A stretch of 16,969 nucleotides of DNA from positions 3,490 to 20,458 of the forward strand of contig DLIO01000048.1 in the NCBI GenBank assembly GCA_002483765.1. Direction: 5' to 3'. The notes below the pieces were generated by a model. That model had not been told where the DNA came from and ran no database searches. It saw only the letters and a list, made by a program, of their open reading frames with translations. Positions 8,129-15,796 of this stretch are shown piece by piece (the first letter of the stretch is position 1; the number at the start of each line of letters is the position of its first letter). The DNA is from Lentisphaeria bacterium UBA7640. Its GTDB lineage: Bacteria > Verrucomicrobiota > Lentisphaeria > Victivallales > Victivallaceae. Made by a program: the position numbers and the translations under genes.

Positions 8129-9906
8129 TATGACCTCCTGCTTGCGCTTTTTTCAGGATCAAAGATCGAAATGTCGAGGTCGAGCCGCGCCCGTTCAATC
8201 TCCTCCAGATAGGATGGGATATTGCCAGTCGGCTCATGATGCCCGATAATCCGGTTCTCTGAATCCCAACCTGTCTGTTTAAATACGAAAATATCCTGCA
8301 TGGTGATGACTTCACCTTCCATTTTCGTGATTTCACTGATATTCGTGATGTTTCGCGAACCGTCGCGCTGACGGCTTGCTTGAACTACCAGACAAACTGC
8401 AGAACAGATCTGCTCGCGGATCGCACGCAACGGCAGATCAAATCCCGCCATCAGAACTAGTGTTTCCAAGCGCGCTAAGCAGTCGCGGGGCGTGTTCGCG
8501 TGAATTGTGGTCAGAGAACCGTCATGTCCAGTGTTCATAGCCTGGAGCATGTCTAGAGCCTCGCCACCACGACACTCACCGACAACAATGCGGTCAGGGC
8601 GCATACGCAGTGAGTTGCGCACTAGATCGCGAATAGAGACTTCGCCGCGACCTTCAATATTTGGCGGACGCGATTCCAGTCGAACCACGTGTTCCTGATT
8701 CAACTGTAATTCCGCCGCATCTTCAATGGTGACGATTCGTTCACGATTTGGCAAAAAAGAACTAAGTACATTCAATAATGTAGTTTTACCGGAACCCGTT
8801 CCACCAGAAATAACAATATTTTTGCGCACCAGAACTGAAACTTCTAGGAAGCGCGCCATGTCAGCGGTCAGTGAACCGAAATTAATTAAGTCAGAGACTT
8901 CGTATGGATTTTTCGAGAACTTACGGATAGTGATTGATGGGCCAACTAGCGATAGTGGGGGAATAATGGCGTTGACACGCGAGCCGTCTGGCAACCTAGC
9001 ATCAACCATCGGCGAACTTTCATCAATGCGTCGGCCTAATGGCGAAACAATTCGCTCAATTGCCGCCATCACCTGCGCGTTGTCGGCAAAAGCGGTATCA
9101 GTCCGGAATAACGTGCCTTTCTTCTCCACAAACACCTGATTGGAGCCGTTAACCATGATTTCGGTAATATCATCGCGTTCAATCAAGTAATCAAGCGGGC
9201 CAAGTCCGATTGCTTCTTGAATCATTTCGCGTTCCACCATTTCGTGCGATACTCCTGACGGTAATGGGATGCTCAGTTCGCTCAAGATTTCCCGAATGGT
9301 AGTTTTTGCCCGATCGGACAGATCTTTTTCGCTGACGCCGGACAAGACCATTTTTTTCAGATTTAGTCGTTTGAGTAACTCAAAATGAGCGCGACGTTTA
9401 ATTTCTTGAATGACTGGCCGAGCCGTTTCTGGTACGCCAGAAATAACTAAAAGCGGAATAGGTGCCCGGGTCGGATTCACGCTACCCGGCAGGCGCGGTT
9501 TGAGAATATTTTCGCTCGGTGGATTCGCTGATTTTTCATCATGCAGAACTGGCGGTGCTTTGGGAGTTTGTGGAAGCTGTTGAACTGGCAGCGGCGCGGC
9601 ACTTTCTATTTTTGGCCCTTTGGCGAAAATGGACAACCGCCCAATTTTAATGGTCATTCCCGGATCAACTCGAAATGGCGTATTCGGCGTCAACATCTCG
9701 TCGTCAACATAGGTGCCATTGGCACTGCCTAAGTCAGTTACTTCGAACGTATTGTCGCGAACAATAAACTGAGCGTGCCGTTCAGAAATTTCCGGCATCT
9801 CCAGTTGGATATGACATTGTCTGCCTGCTCCGACAATATACGAACCCGGCGCCAGTTTGCCTAGCGTATCACCCTGACCGGGTTGACTGATAATAATCTC
9901 AAACAT
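8128..9906 (-). CDS. cpaF: FHA-domain/CpaF (TadA) secretion ATPase fusion
   Basis: This 592-residue protein is longer than typical CpaF/TadA (about 430-480) because of an N-terminal FHA domain. FHA residues: Arg29, Ser41, His44 and Asn63 in SANG. A proline-rich linker (about 100-150) joins it to the ATPase. That has an N-terminal helical domain (about 160-235), GPLDYLIERDDITEIMVNG (236-254), Walker A GGTGSGKTT (368-376), Walker B-like RIVVGECRGGEALDM (439-453) with Glu444, and the His box TTIHANTPRD (466-475). It hydrolyses ATP to drive pilus or secretin-complex assembly at the cytoplasmic face. It follows cpaB by 26 bases; its ribosome site is weak. FHA-linked CpaF proteins exist elsewhere, as I recall, but this is not the usual form. 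Confidence 0.93.
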   Translation of the reverse strand: MFEIIISQPGQGDTLGKLAPGSYIVGAGRQCHIQLEMPEISERHAQFIVRDNTFEVTDLGSANGTYVDDEMLTPNTPFRVDPGMTIKIGRLSIFAKGPKIESAAPLPVQQLPQTPKAPPVLHDEKSANPPSENILKPRLPGSVNPTRAPIPLLVISGVPETARPVIQEIKRRAHFELLKRLNLKKMVLSGVSEKDLSDRAKTTIREILSELSIPLPSGVSHEMVEREMIQEAIGLGPLDYLIERDDITEIMVNGSNQVFVEKKGTLFRTDTAFADNAQVMAAIERIVSPLGRRIDESSPMVDARLPDGSRVNAIIPPLSLVGPSITIRKFSKNPYEVSDLINFGSLTADMARFLEVSVLVRKNIVISGGTGSGKTTLLNVLSSFLPNRERIVTIEDAAELQLNQEHVVRLESRPPNIEGRGEVSIRDLVRNSLRMRPDRIVVGECRGGEALDMLQAMNTGHDGSLTTIHANTPRDCLARLETLVLMAGFDLPLRAIREQICSAVCLVVQASRQRDGSRNITNISEITKMEGEVITMQDIFVFKQTGWDSENRIIGHHEPTGNIPSYLEEIERARLDLDISIFDPEKSASRRS

Positions 9907-9932
9907 GCTTAATAATCCGCCGTTTTAGGTTG

Positions 9933-10721
9933 TTATCTGACTCGTTGAAGTGATTCACGTGCCTGATTGTAGCCAGGAATGTTTTGTTCCAGATATTTAA
10001 AATTAACACTCTGTAAATCTTTAGTGAACCCAGATTCTTCAAAATTACGTAAACTTAAACTGAGTTTTCCTTTTTGACTGGCAAAAATAATCATCTCAAC
10101 CTCTTTCGGAGTCAGTTCAAGTGAAACCGTGCTGTAACCACTGCGCCCTTCTGGCGAGTTGTTTACATTCCAGTTGCTGCCGGTCGCGAGGATTTTAACA
10201 TTCTGCAAAATGGTCAAAGTCAGCGTGTCCAAGTTATTATCTCCGCGCGCTTCGGGAAAACGGAACGTTCCAATAATATCGACGTTGTCGCCGGGTTTGA
10301 TTAAGTTGGTAACTGCCGAAACACTATCAACTGGAATCGAAATGGCTCGATAGTTTTTTCTAATCACACCGGCTAGACCGCTGGCACGGCTGTAAGTTTG
10401 TTGAATATCCGCCCAATGCAGGCGTTCATTTTTTTCTTTGGAAATGGCCAATTTACGGCCAATTAGCCGTGAAACCTGATTCCATCTAATTTCATTACTA
10501 AAGCCACTACTAGTTGACCTTAACCTACGAACGCGATCCGCCGCCACATCCTGTTCGCGGATAACCTCACCACTCGCTATTTCGCGGGTTGTTTTGATTA
10601 AGTCCACCAACTCAGTGTCACCTTGAATCTTGCGTCGTTCGGACTGGATTTGTGAGTAATTTAAGAGAAAAGCGATTATACCGAAAAAAACAGCGGCAAA
10701 TAATAATAATTTCTGTTTCAT
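9933..10721 (-). CDS. cpaB: Flp pilus assembly protein CpaB (RcpC)
   Basis: This 262-residue protein has an N-terminal membrane anchor (about 3-21), a SAF domain (about 40-110, with TREIASGEVIREQDV and VSRLIGRKLA), then an RcpC-type domain including YRAISIPVDSVSAVTNLIKPGDNVDII (from about 123) and SLELTPKEVEMIIFASQKGKLSLSLR. CpaB works at the periplasmic face, thought to assist the secretin. Its presence implies a secretin gene elsewhere. AAGGAG precedes the ATG at 10721. It is the first gene of the Tad operon, divergent from dapA. Confidence 0.9.
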   Translation of the reverse strand: MKQKLLLFAAVFFGIIAFLLNYSQIQSERRKIQGDTELVDLIKTTREIASGEVIREQDVAADRVRRLRSTSSGFSNEIRWNQVSRLIGRKLAISKEKNERLHWADIQQTYSRASGLAGVIRKNYRAISIPVDSVSAVTNLIKPGDNVDIIGTFRFPEARGDNNLDTLTLTILQNVKILATGSNWNVNNSPEGRSGYSTVSLELTPKEVEMIIFASQKGKLSLSLRNFEESGFTKDLQSVNFKYLEQNIPGYNQARESLQRVR

Positions 10722-10908
10722 GCTATACTCCTTAGAAATAAATTAGTACCTCAAATATATTACCTTAAAAAATGAATTACAACCGTTTCGGCGAATAGAA
10801 TTGCAACAAGATTTTCATAGGTTTTAAATTATCTTATATTTGAGTGTTGCAACCATGAAAAATAATTTTCTGGTTAATGGAAATTTGTGGTTTTGAGAAT
10901 AAATAATA
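10722..10908. promoter_or_regulatory. Divergent intergenic region between cpaB and dapA
   Basis: This AT-rich stretch should carry the minus-strand promoter for the Tad operon. On the minus strand TTGTAA followed 14 bases later by TAATAT lies about 40-65 bases before the cpaB ATG, but the spacing is short. The octamers ATTGCAAC (10799-10806) and GTTGCAAC (10846-10853, self-complementary) could be a paired regulator site. I saw no -24/-12 sigma-54 pattern. All of this is tentative. Confidence 0.25.
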
Positions 10909-10936
10909 TTGACATTTTAGGTTGGGGCGTTATTTT
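10909..10936 (+). promoter_or_regulatory. Candidate sigma-70-type promoter of dapA
   Basis: A perfect -35 hexamer TTGACA (10909-10914) is followed after 16 bases by TATTTT (10931-10936). A transcript starting near 10943 would give a leader of about 40 bases, containing the GGAGA ribosome site at about 10976 used by the ATG at 10986. Confidence 0.5.
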
Positions 10937-10985
10937 TAATCCCGTACTCAGCATATAATTTAAAATAATGAATACGGAGAATCCT

Positions 10986-11858
10986 ATGAAAATGCAAGGC
11001 GTTTATACAGCACTGGTAACACCTTTCGACAATAATGGCGATGTTGATTTTGTTCGCTTTAAAGAATTAATAAAAATGCAAATTACTGCGGGAGTGGATG
11101 GTATTATACCGGTCGGAACTACTGGCGAATCTCCAACCCTGACCACCAAAGAACATATTAAAGTTGTACGTACCGCTGTCGAAGCCGCCGCTGGAAAATG
11201 TCCTATAATTGCAGGAACCGGGGCCAACAGCACCGCCGAAGCTTTGGAATTGACTGTGCTAGCCAAAGAAGCTGGCGCCGATGCTTCACTTCAAGTTGCC
11301 CCTTATTACAACAAACCAACTCAAGAAGGGCTTTACCGCCATTTTTCCGAAGTCGCTAATAAAGCTGGATTGCCGATTGTGTTGTATAATGTTCCAGGAC
11401 GTTCTGGCGTTTCAATTGCTCCAGAAACTATTGCTCGCCTAAGTTCTAATGCCAATGTGATCGCAGTCAAAGAGGCTGGCGGCAGTGTTGAACGCGTTTC
11501 CTCGATTCTCGAATTGTGCGATATTACCATTTTAAGTGGCGATGATAGTTTAACGGTGCCAATGATTTCGCTCGGGGCTGTTGGTGTTATCAGTGTTGCT
11601 TCAAATATAATTCCTGCGGAAATAAAGCGTATGGTTGACGCCGCTAATTGCGGTGATTTCAAAACAGCCGCCGCATTACACAAAAAATATTACTGCATCT
11701 TTAGAGATCTGTTTATTGAATCAAACCCCATCCCAGTTAAAGCGGCGATGGCACTGAAAGGCTGGATTGAAGAAGTCTACCGTCTGCCTTTGTGCGTCAT
11801 CAGCGATAAGGGGCGCGAACAACTGACCGCGTCACTCAAGAAGTGTGGATTTATTTAA
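10986..11858 (+). CDS. dapA: 4-hydroxy-tetrahydrodipicolinate synthase
   Basis: DapA condenses pyruvate with aspartate semialdehyde, the first committed step of lysine and diaminopimelate synthesis. The 290-residue TIM barrel, close to the E. coli length, has GTTGES (Thr45/Thr46), YYNKPTQEG with Tyr108, YNVPGR with Tyr134 and Arg139, and the Schiff-base lysine Lys162 in VIAVKEAGG. I prefer the ATG at 10986 because GGAGA lies seven bases upstream. An earlier in-frame ATG at 10968 lacks a ribosome site. Its end overlaps the next gene by 14 bases. Confidence 0.95.
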   Translation: MKMQGVYTALVTPFDNNGDVDFVRFKELIKMQITAGVDGIIPVGTTGESPTLTTKEHIKVVRTAVEAAAGKCPIIAGTGANSTAEALELTVLAKEAGADASLQVAPYYNKPTQEGLYRHFSEVANKAGLPIVLYNVPGRSGVSIAPETIARLSSNANVIAVKEAGGSVERVSSILELCDITILSGDDSLTVPMISLGAVGVISVASNIIPAEIKRMVDAANCGDFKTAAALHKKYYCIFRDLFIESNPIPVKAAMALKGWIEEVYRLPLCVISDKGREQLTASLKKCGFI

Positions 11859-12531
11859 ACTTCAGCGTTGGCGCAGTAAAAATGTTTATATCGTAGAAGA
11901 ACATCATCAAGTTCTTCTACCTTGGTCTTTAGAACGCCTTAAACTCAAAACTGCGCCGATAGTTTTAACTCTCGATCATCATACCGATGTCTTGCCAGCT
12001 TTTGGTGAGAGAATTCCAGTTGAACATCAACAATTTAGTCGCACTCCCGATACAGTTCGTCGAGCTATTGACGATCTGCGTCATGACGAACACCTTGATT
12101 TTGCCATCCGCTCTGACATCATCAGTCGTGCAGTTCTGTTTTCGCATGTCAATTATGCTGAGAACGTTAATCCTGCGATTAAAATCATCAATTTTGAAAA
12201 TCTGCCAGAATACCCTTCAACTCCAGAGTTGCGCGTTAAACTACAGGAATATTATGGTCGTGTGTTAGAAAATGATTACTTACAAAAATGTCTAAAAAGT
12301 GCGGAATTTTTGCCATTCGAACAACTTTTTATTCTCGATATTGATCTTGATTATTTTATTAGCGAACGCTCTATCCAACCAGAAAACAGTACTATATTCA
12401 AAATGTTGTTCGAACAATGTCATTGCGTTACTATCTCCATGGAACGCGATTGGGTGCGATTATTAAATCAAGACTGGGAAAAGTCAGACGCCGATTATTT
12501 TCTCTTAGAACTAAAGAAAATGTTTGGTTAA
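11845..12531 (+). CDS. UPF0489 family, arginase-like metallohydrolase
   Basis: This 228-residue protein resembles UPF0489 (human C5orf22 family). Features like the arginase/ureohydrolase dimetal site are EEHH (His20, His21), LDHHTD (Asp44, His46, Asp48) and DIDLDYF (Asp165, Asp167, Asp169). Some family members act as peptide arginases that turn arginine into ornithine in ribosomal natural products, as I recall; no precursor peptide is evident here, so the substrate is open. The start is a GTG (11845) inside the end of dapA, 14 bases before its stop, in another frame, with only a weak ribosome site; coupling to dapA translation is likely. No ATG exists near the N-terminus in this frame. Confidence 0.75.
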   Translation: MDLFKLQRWRSKNVYIVEEHHQVLLPWSLERLKLKTAPIVLTLDHHTDVLPAFGERIPVEHQQFSRTPDTVRRAIDDLRHDEHLDFAIRSDIISRAVLFSHVNYAENVNPAIKIINFENLPEYPSTPELRVKLQEYYGRVLENDYLQKCLKSAEFLPFEQLFILDIDLDYFISERSIQPENSTIFKMLFEQCHCVTISMERDWVRLLNQDWEKSDADYFLLELKKMFG

Positions 12532-12563
12532 ATCCATTAGTTTAATTGGTAACTTAGATTTTG

Positions 12564-12594
12564 AATTAGCGCGCGCATTATGCGCGCGCTAATT
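12564..12594. repeat. GC-rich perfect palindrome, copy 2
   Basis: The 15-base arm AATTAGCGCGCGCAT, one central T, then its exact reverse complement. It lies 33 bases after the arginase-like gene and 173 bases before the aconitase gene, in an otherwise AT-rich gap (12532-12767). It may end the dapA transcript, but no strong T-run follows. It has the same core as the palindromes at 3015 and 15756. Confidence 0.85.
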
Positions 12595-12732
12595 ATAAAA
12601 CATAATTGCATTAATTATAAATCAATTATAATATTGTCAATATGTTGTTTTACTCGTAAGGTTATCCAGATCACTCTGAGCTTGTTTTTGCCATTTTAAA
12701 TTTGCTGGAAAAAATGAGTTTTGAGGATATTG

Positions 12733-12738
12733 TATAAT
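12733..12738 (+). promoter_or_regulatory. Candidate -10 element for aconitase
   Basis: A perfect TATAAT lies 30 bases before the aconitase ATG, whose ribosome site is GAGGA at about 12755. No good -35 hexamer is found 16-18 bases upstream, so this is weak. Another TATAAT at 12627-12632 (with TTGCAT 15 bases upstream) would give a leader of about 130 bases. Confidence 0.25.
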
Positions 12739-12767
12739 TTTAAATTACAACTACTGAGGATATAATT

Positions 12768-14702
12768 ATGGCAAAAGGAACAGTTACTCAAAAGATCATC
12801 GATCAACATTTTATTGGCGGAGAAAAAATCCCCGGCAAACCCGTGTCAATCCGCATTGATCAAACACTGACCCAAGACGCGACCGGAACCATGGCGTATT
12901 TGGAGCTCGAAGCGATGAAAATCCCACGAGTCAAAACTGAACTCTCTGTCTCTTATGTAGATCACAATATGATGCAGAATGGTCCCGAAAATCGCAATGA
13001 TCATCTTTATTTGCAAAGCGTAGCGGCAAAAATGGGCGTTCAGTTTTCCGCGCCTGGTAACGGTATTTGTCATCAGGTTCATCTTGAAAGATTCGGTATT
13101 CCGGGAAAAACCCTGCTCGGTTCCGATTCGCATACGCCAACTGGCGGCGGGATCGGCATGATGGCAATCGGCGCTGGCGGTCTTGATGTCGCGCTGGCGA
13201 TGGGTGGCAAAGCATTTCGTCTGCCATATCCTAAAGTTATCGGCGTCAGATTAACTGGAACGCTCGCTCCTTGGTGCGCCGCTAAAGACGTTATTCTAAA
13301 ACTACTTTCAATATTGTCAACCAAAGGCAATGTTGGTTCTATTATCGAATATTTTGGCGAAGGCGTAAAATCGCTTTCAGTTCCTCAGCGCGCGACGATT
13401 ACCAATATGGGCGCCGAACTTGGCGTTACCACCTCAATTTTTCCTTCAGATGAACGGACTCGCGAATTTCTCGTTGCTCAAGGACGGAGCGAAAACTGGG
13501 TAGAACTTCAGGCCGATGCCGATTGTCAATACGACCAAGTTATCAAAATAAACTTAGCTGATGTCGTGCCGTTGGCGGCATGTCCGTCCAGTCCTGATAA
13601 TATTAAAGCTATCGCTGATTTGGGCGATCTGAAAGTTGGTCAAGTGATTATCGGTTCTTGTACGAACAGTTCATATCGCGATCTCGCGATGGTGGCGATG
13701 GCGCTGAAAGGGCGACATGTTTCTTCCGAGGTCACGCTGTCAATTGCTCCAGGTAGTCGTCAAGTTTTGGAAATGCTGGCGCGCAATGGCATGCTGGCCG
13801 ATATTATCGCAGCTGGCGGACGCGTTCTGGAAACTGGTTGCGGTCCCTGTATTGGGCAGGGCCAAAGTCCCGCGGACGACACGGTAACCGTGCGCACCTT
13901 TAACCGTAACTTTGCAGGCAGAACCGGCACTAAAGGAGATCAGAATTATCTGACCAGCCCAGAAACCGCAGTAGCAGTCGCGCTTACCGGCAAAATGACT
14001 GATCCACGTCAATCGGGTATTGAATATCCCAAAGTGATAGAACCGGAACAATTCCTGCTCAATGATAGTATGATTTTTCCAGCAGGAAACGAAGCCGATA
14101 CCGAAATTATTCGTAAACGCACTATCGGCGCACCGCCAACTAATAAACCACTGGCCAAAGATCTTGATGGTCGGGTAGTTATTAAAGTTGGCGACAAAAT
14201 TACCACTGATCATATTATGCCCGCAGGCATTCATCTCAAATTGCGCAGCAATATTCCAGCATATTCACAAGTAGTTTTTGAATGTTTCACTGAACCGGAT
14301 AAACCGAGTTTTGCTCAACGCGCCGCCGCCGTGCGCGATGCTGGACATCACGGCGTTATCGTCGGGCGTGACAGCTACGGGCAGGGGTCGTCGCGCGAAC
14401 ACGCCGCAATTTGTCCAATGTATCTCGGCATCAAAGCTGTAATCGCTTTGGCGATTGAACGCATTCACTCCGCGAATCTGATCAACTTCGGTATTTTGCC
14501 GTTGATCTTTGCTGATCCAGCCGATTACGACGCGGTCAAAGAAAATAGCGTGATTCGCATTGAAAATGTTCGCGAACAATTGGCAGTCGGCAAACCTGTT
14601 ACTGCGCTGCTTGATGGTAAAAAAATTACACTGACCCACAAATTGTCGGATGAAGATATCCGAATAATTGTCGCTGGTGGCATGCTCAACTGTGCAAACT
14701 GA
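12768..14702 (+). CDS. acn: Aconitate hydratase, Aquifex-type
   Basis: This 644-residue [4Fe-4S] enzyme interconverts citrate and isocitrate in the TCA cycle. It matches the shorter 'Aquifex-type' aconitases (about 640-650 residues) rather than AcnA (about 890) or AcnB (about 860). Cluster ligands are Cys298 in GSCTNSSYRD and Cys358/Cys361 in ETGCGPCIG. Substrate motifs include LLGSDSHTPTGGGIG (116-130) and, in the C-terminal swivel domain, GRDSYGQGSSREHAA (533-547). Homoaconitase and isopropylmalate isomerase are relatives, but the fused single chain and lack of leu genes nearby favour aconitase. ung follows two bases later. Confidence 0.93.
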   Translation: MAKGTVTQKIIDQHFIGGEKIPGKPVSIRIDQTLTQDATGTMAYLELEAMKIPRVKTELSVSYVDHNMMQNGPENRNDHLYLQSVAAKMGVQFSAPGNGICHQVHLERFGIPGKTLLGSDSHTPTGGGIGMMAIGAGGLDVALAMGGKAFRLPYPKVIGVRLTGTLAPWCAAKDVILKLLSILSTKGNVGSIIEYFGEGVKSLSVPQRATITNMGAELGVTTSIFPSDERTREFLVAQGRSENWVELQADADCQYDQVIKINLADVVPLAACPSSPDNIKAIADLGDLKVGQVIIGSCTNSSYRDLAMVAMALKGRHVSSEVTLSIAPGSRQVLEMLARNGMLADIIAAGGRVLETGCGPCIGQGQSPADDTVTVRTFNRNFAGRTGTKGDQNYLTSPETAVAVALTGKMTDPRQSGIEYPKVIEPEQFLLNDSMIFPAGNEADTEIIRKRTIGAPPTNKPLAKDLDGRVVIKVGDKITTDHIMPAGIHLKLRSNIPAYSQVVFECFTEPDKPSFAQRAAAVRDAGHHGVIVGRDSYGQGSSREHAAICPMYLGIKAVIALAIERIHSANLINFGILPLIFADPADYDAVKENSVIRIENVREQLAVGKPVTALLDGKKITLTHKLSDEDIRIIVAGGMLNCAN

Positions 14703-14704
14703 TT

Positions 14705-15409
14705 ATGAATCTACGCAATATGATTCCGGGCGATTGGCGCAAAGAATTGAAAGACGTGATCAATTCTGAAAGCTTTGCTCAATTAGAGCTGTTTCTTGAA
14801 GAAGAATATGAAGCAAACACGGTTTTTCCGATACAGAAAAATATCTTTGCGGCAATGCGTCTGACGCCATTTGATAAGGTCAAAGTGGTTATTCTTGGAC
14901 AAGATCCCTATCATGACACTGGACAAGCGCACGGTTTGGCTTTTTCCGTCAATCCTGGCGTGAAATATCCGCCGTCATTGCGCAATATCTTCAAAGAACT
15001 CCAAGATGATCTTGGCTGCGTGCCGCCTGACTCTGGTTATTTGGAAGATTGGGCAACGCAGGGAGTGTTACTGCTGAATGCCGTTTTGACCGTGCGCGCG
15101 CACACTCCGGCATCGCATCAAAAATACGGGTGGGAAGAGTTCACCGACGCCGTAATTAGTAAATTGAGCGAACGCACCGAGCCGATAATCTTTGTATTAT
15201 GGGGCGCTCCAGCGCGCGCGAAATCCGCGTTAATTGATCAGTCAAAACATCTGATTATTGAATCTACGCATCCTTCGCCGTTATCGGCCTATCGCGGATT
15301 CCTCGGCAGTCGCCCATTCTCGCAAATCAACCAAGAGCTAATCCGTCGCAGCCAAGAACCGATCTACTGGATTAAAGACGTAGTAGATCTCACCGGTCAA
15401 CTACTATAG
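14705..15409 (+). CDS. ung: Uracil-DNA glycosylase, family 1
   Basis: Ung removes uracil from DNA at the start of base-excision repair. The 234-residue protein has the water-activating loop GQDPYH (Asp67), LLLNAVLTV with Asn125 for uracil recognition, and the minor-groove loop HPSPLSAYRGF (His189). All key residues are present. It begins two bases after the aconitase stop with no clear ribosome site, so reinitiation or coupling is likely; an internal Met6 start (14720) is possible. The pairing with aconitase is operonic only; no functional link is known to me. Confidence 0.95.
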   Translation: MNLRNMIPGDWRKELKDVINSESFAQLELFLEEEYEANTVFPIQKNIFAAMRLTPFDKVKVVILGQDPYHDTGQAHGLAFSVNPGVKYPPSLRNIFKELQDDLGCVPPDSGYLEDWATQGVLLLNAVLTVRAHTPASHQKYGWEEFTDAVISKLSERTEPIIFVLWGAPARAKSALIDQSKHLIIESTHPSPLSAYRGFLGSRPFSQINQELIRRSQEPIYWIKDVVDLTGQLL

Positions 15410-15459
15410 TCCCAGGGTTACGGGAAAATAAGTGGTAAAAGTAAAAATAATTCAGACTT

Positions 15460-15480
15460 GAGGTCACAAATTGTGACCTC
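15460..15480 (+). terminator. Hairpin after ung, possible terminator
   Basis: GAGGTCACAA, one base, then TTGTGACCTC form a 10-bp perfect stem 50 bases past the ung stop. The following sequence is T/A-rich (TCTTGATAAAAAATT) without a clean T-run, so termination is likely but not certain. Confidence 0.5.
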
Positions 15481-15581
15481 TCTTGATAAAAAATTGTAGA
15501 ATGTTTAAAATCTGAAAATGATGAAACTGGCATGACTAATGAGCTGTTTTTATTTTACCGAAAGCAAAATACAATGCTTCA

Positions 15582-15611
15582 TATTTTACTTTAAAGCAAT
15601 AAAGTAAAATA
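15582..15611. repeat. AT-rich inverted repeat beside the HsdR relic
   Basis: TATTTTACTTTA (15582-15593) pairs perfectly with TAAAGTAAAATA (15600-15611) around a six-base loop. It abuts the point where the HsdR-like reading frame breaks down. It could mark a deletion or insertion scar, or be a simple hairpin. Confidence 0.45.
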
Positions 15612-15621
15612 AGTTATCTGA

Positions 15622-15723
15622 CTCCGCAGGTACGGTTATCCGCCAGATATGCAAAAGCTGGCAACCGAAACAGTCTTAAAGCAAGCAGAAATGATCGCAG
15701 AAGGATTAACCCGTAAGCAATAA
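15622..15723 (+). pseudogene. C-terminal relic of type I restriction subunit HsdR
   Basis: Read from 15622, the frame gives LRRYGYPPDMQKLATETV followed by LKQAEMIAEGLTRKQ and a stop at 15721. This closely resembles the extreme C-terminus of type I restriction enzyme R subunits, which end in a YGYPPD..KATETVLEQAE-type segment. Just upstream the same frame is broken by TGA (15619) and TAA (15610), and nothing else HsdR-like is seen between ung and this point. It has no start codon or ribosome site. I read it as what remains after loss of a type I restriction-modification locus. The match is from memory of the family. Confidence 0.65.
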
Positions 15724-15755
15724 ATTACCGAAGGTTAAAATCTTTGTAAATCTAA

Positions 15756-15796
15756 TCTTTACTTCGTGCGCGCATTATGCGCGAGCAAAGTAAAGA
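15756..15796. repeat. GC-rich palindrome, copy 3 (imperfect, longer arms)
   Basis: Arms of 20 bases (TCTTTACTTCGTGCGCGCAT against TCTTTACTTTGCTCGCGCAT on the other strand) match at 17 positions around a central T. The core CGCGCAT-T-ATGCGCG matches copies 1 and 2. It lies 32 bases past the HsdR relic, in the right place for the former terminator or 3' repeat of that gene. Confidence 0.75.

Noticed and set aside
8726..9139. A 137-codon plus-strand frame opposite cpaF
   Set aside because: It is antisense to conserved ATPase motifs, including Walker A, with no support of its own.
10722..10985. Lysine riboswitch upstream of dapA
   Set aside because: The likely transcript leader from the TTGACA promoter is only about 40 bases, too short for a lysine riboswitch, and no matching structure is seen.
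12846..14639. Several open frames on the minus strand opposite the aconitase gene (up to about 160 codons)
   Set aside because: They lie antisense to a full-length, motif-complete aconitase, have no ribosome sites and show no recognisable domains; they are shadows of its codon bias.
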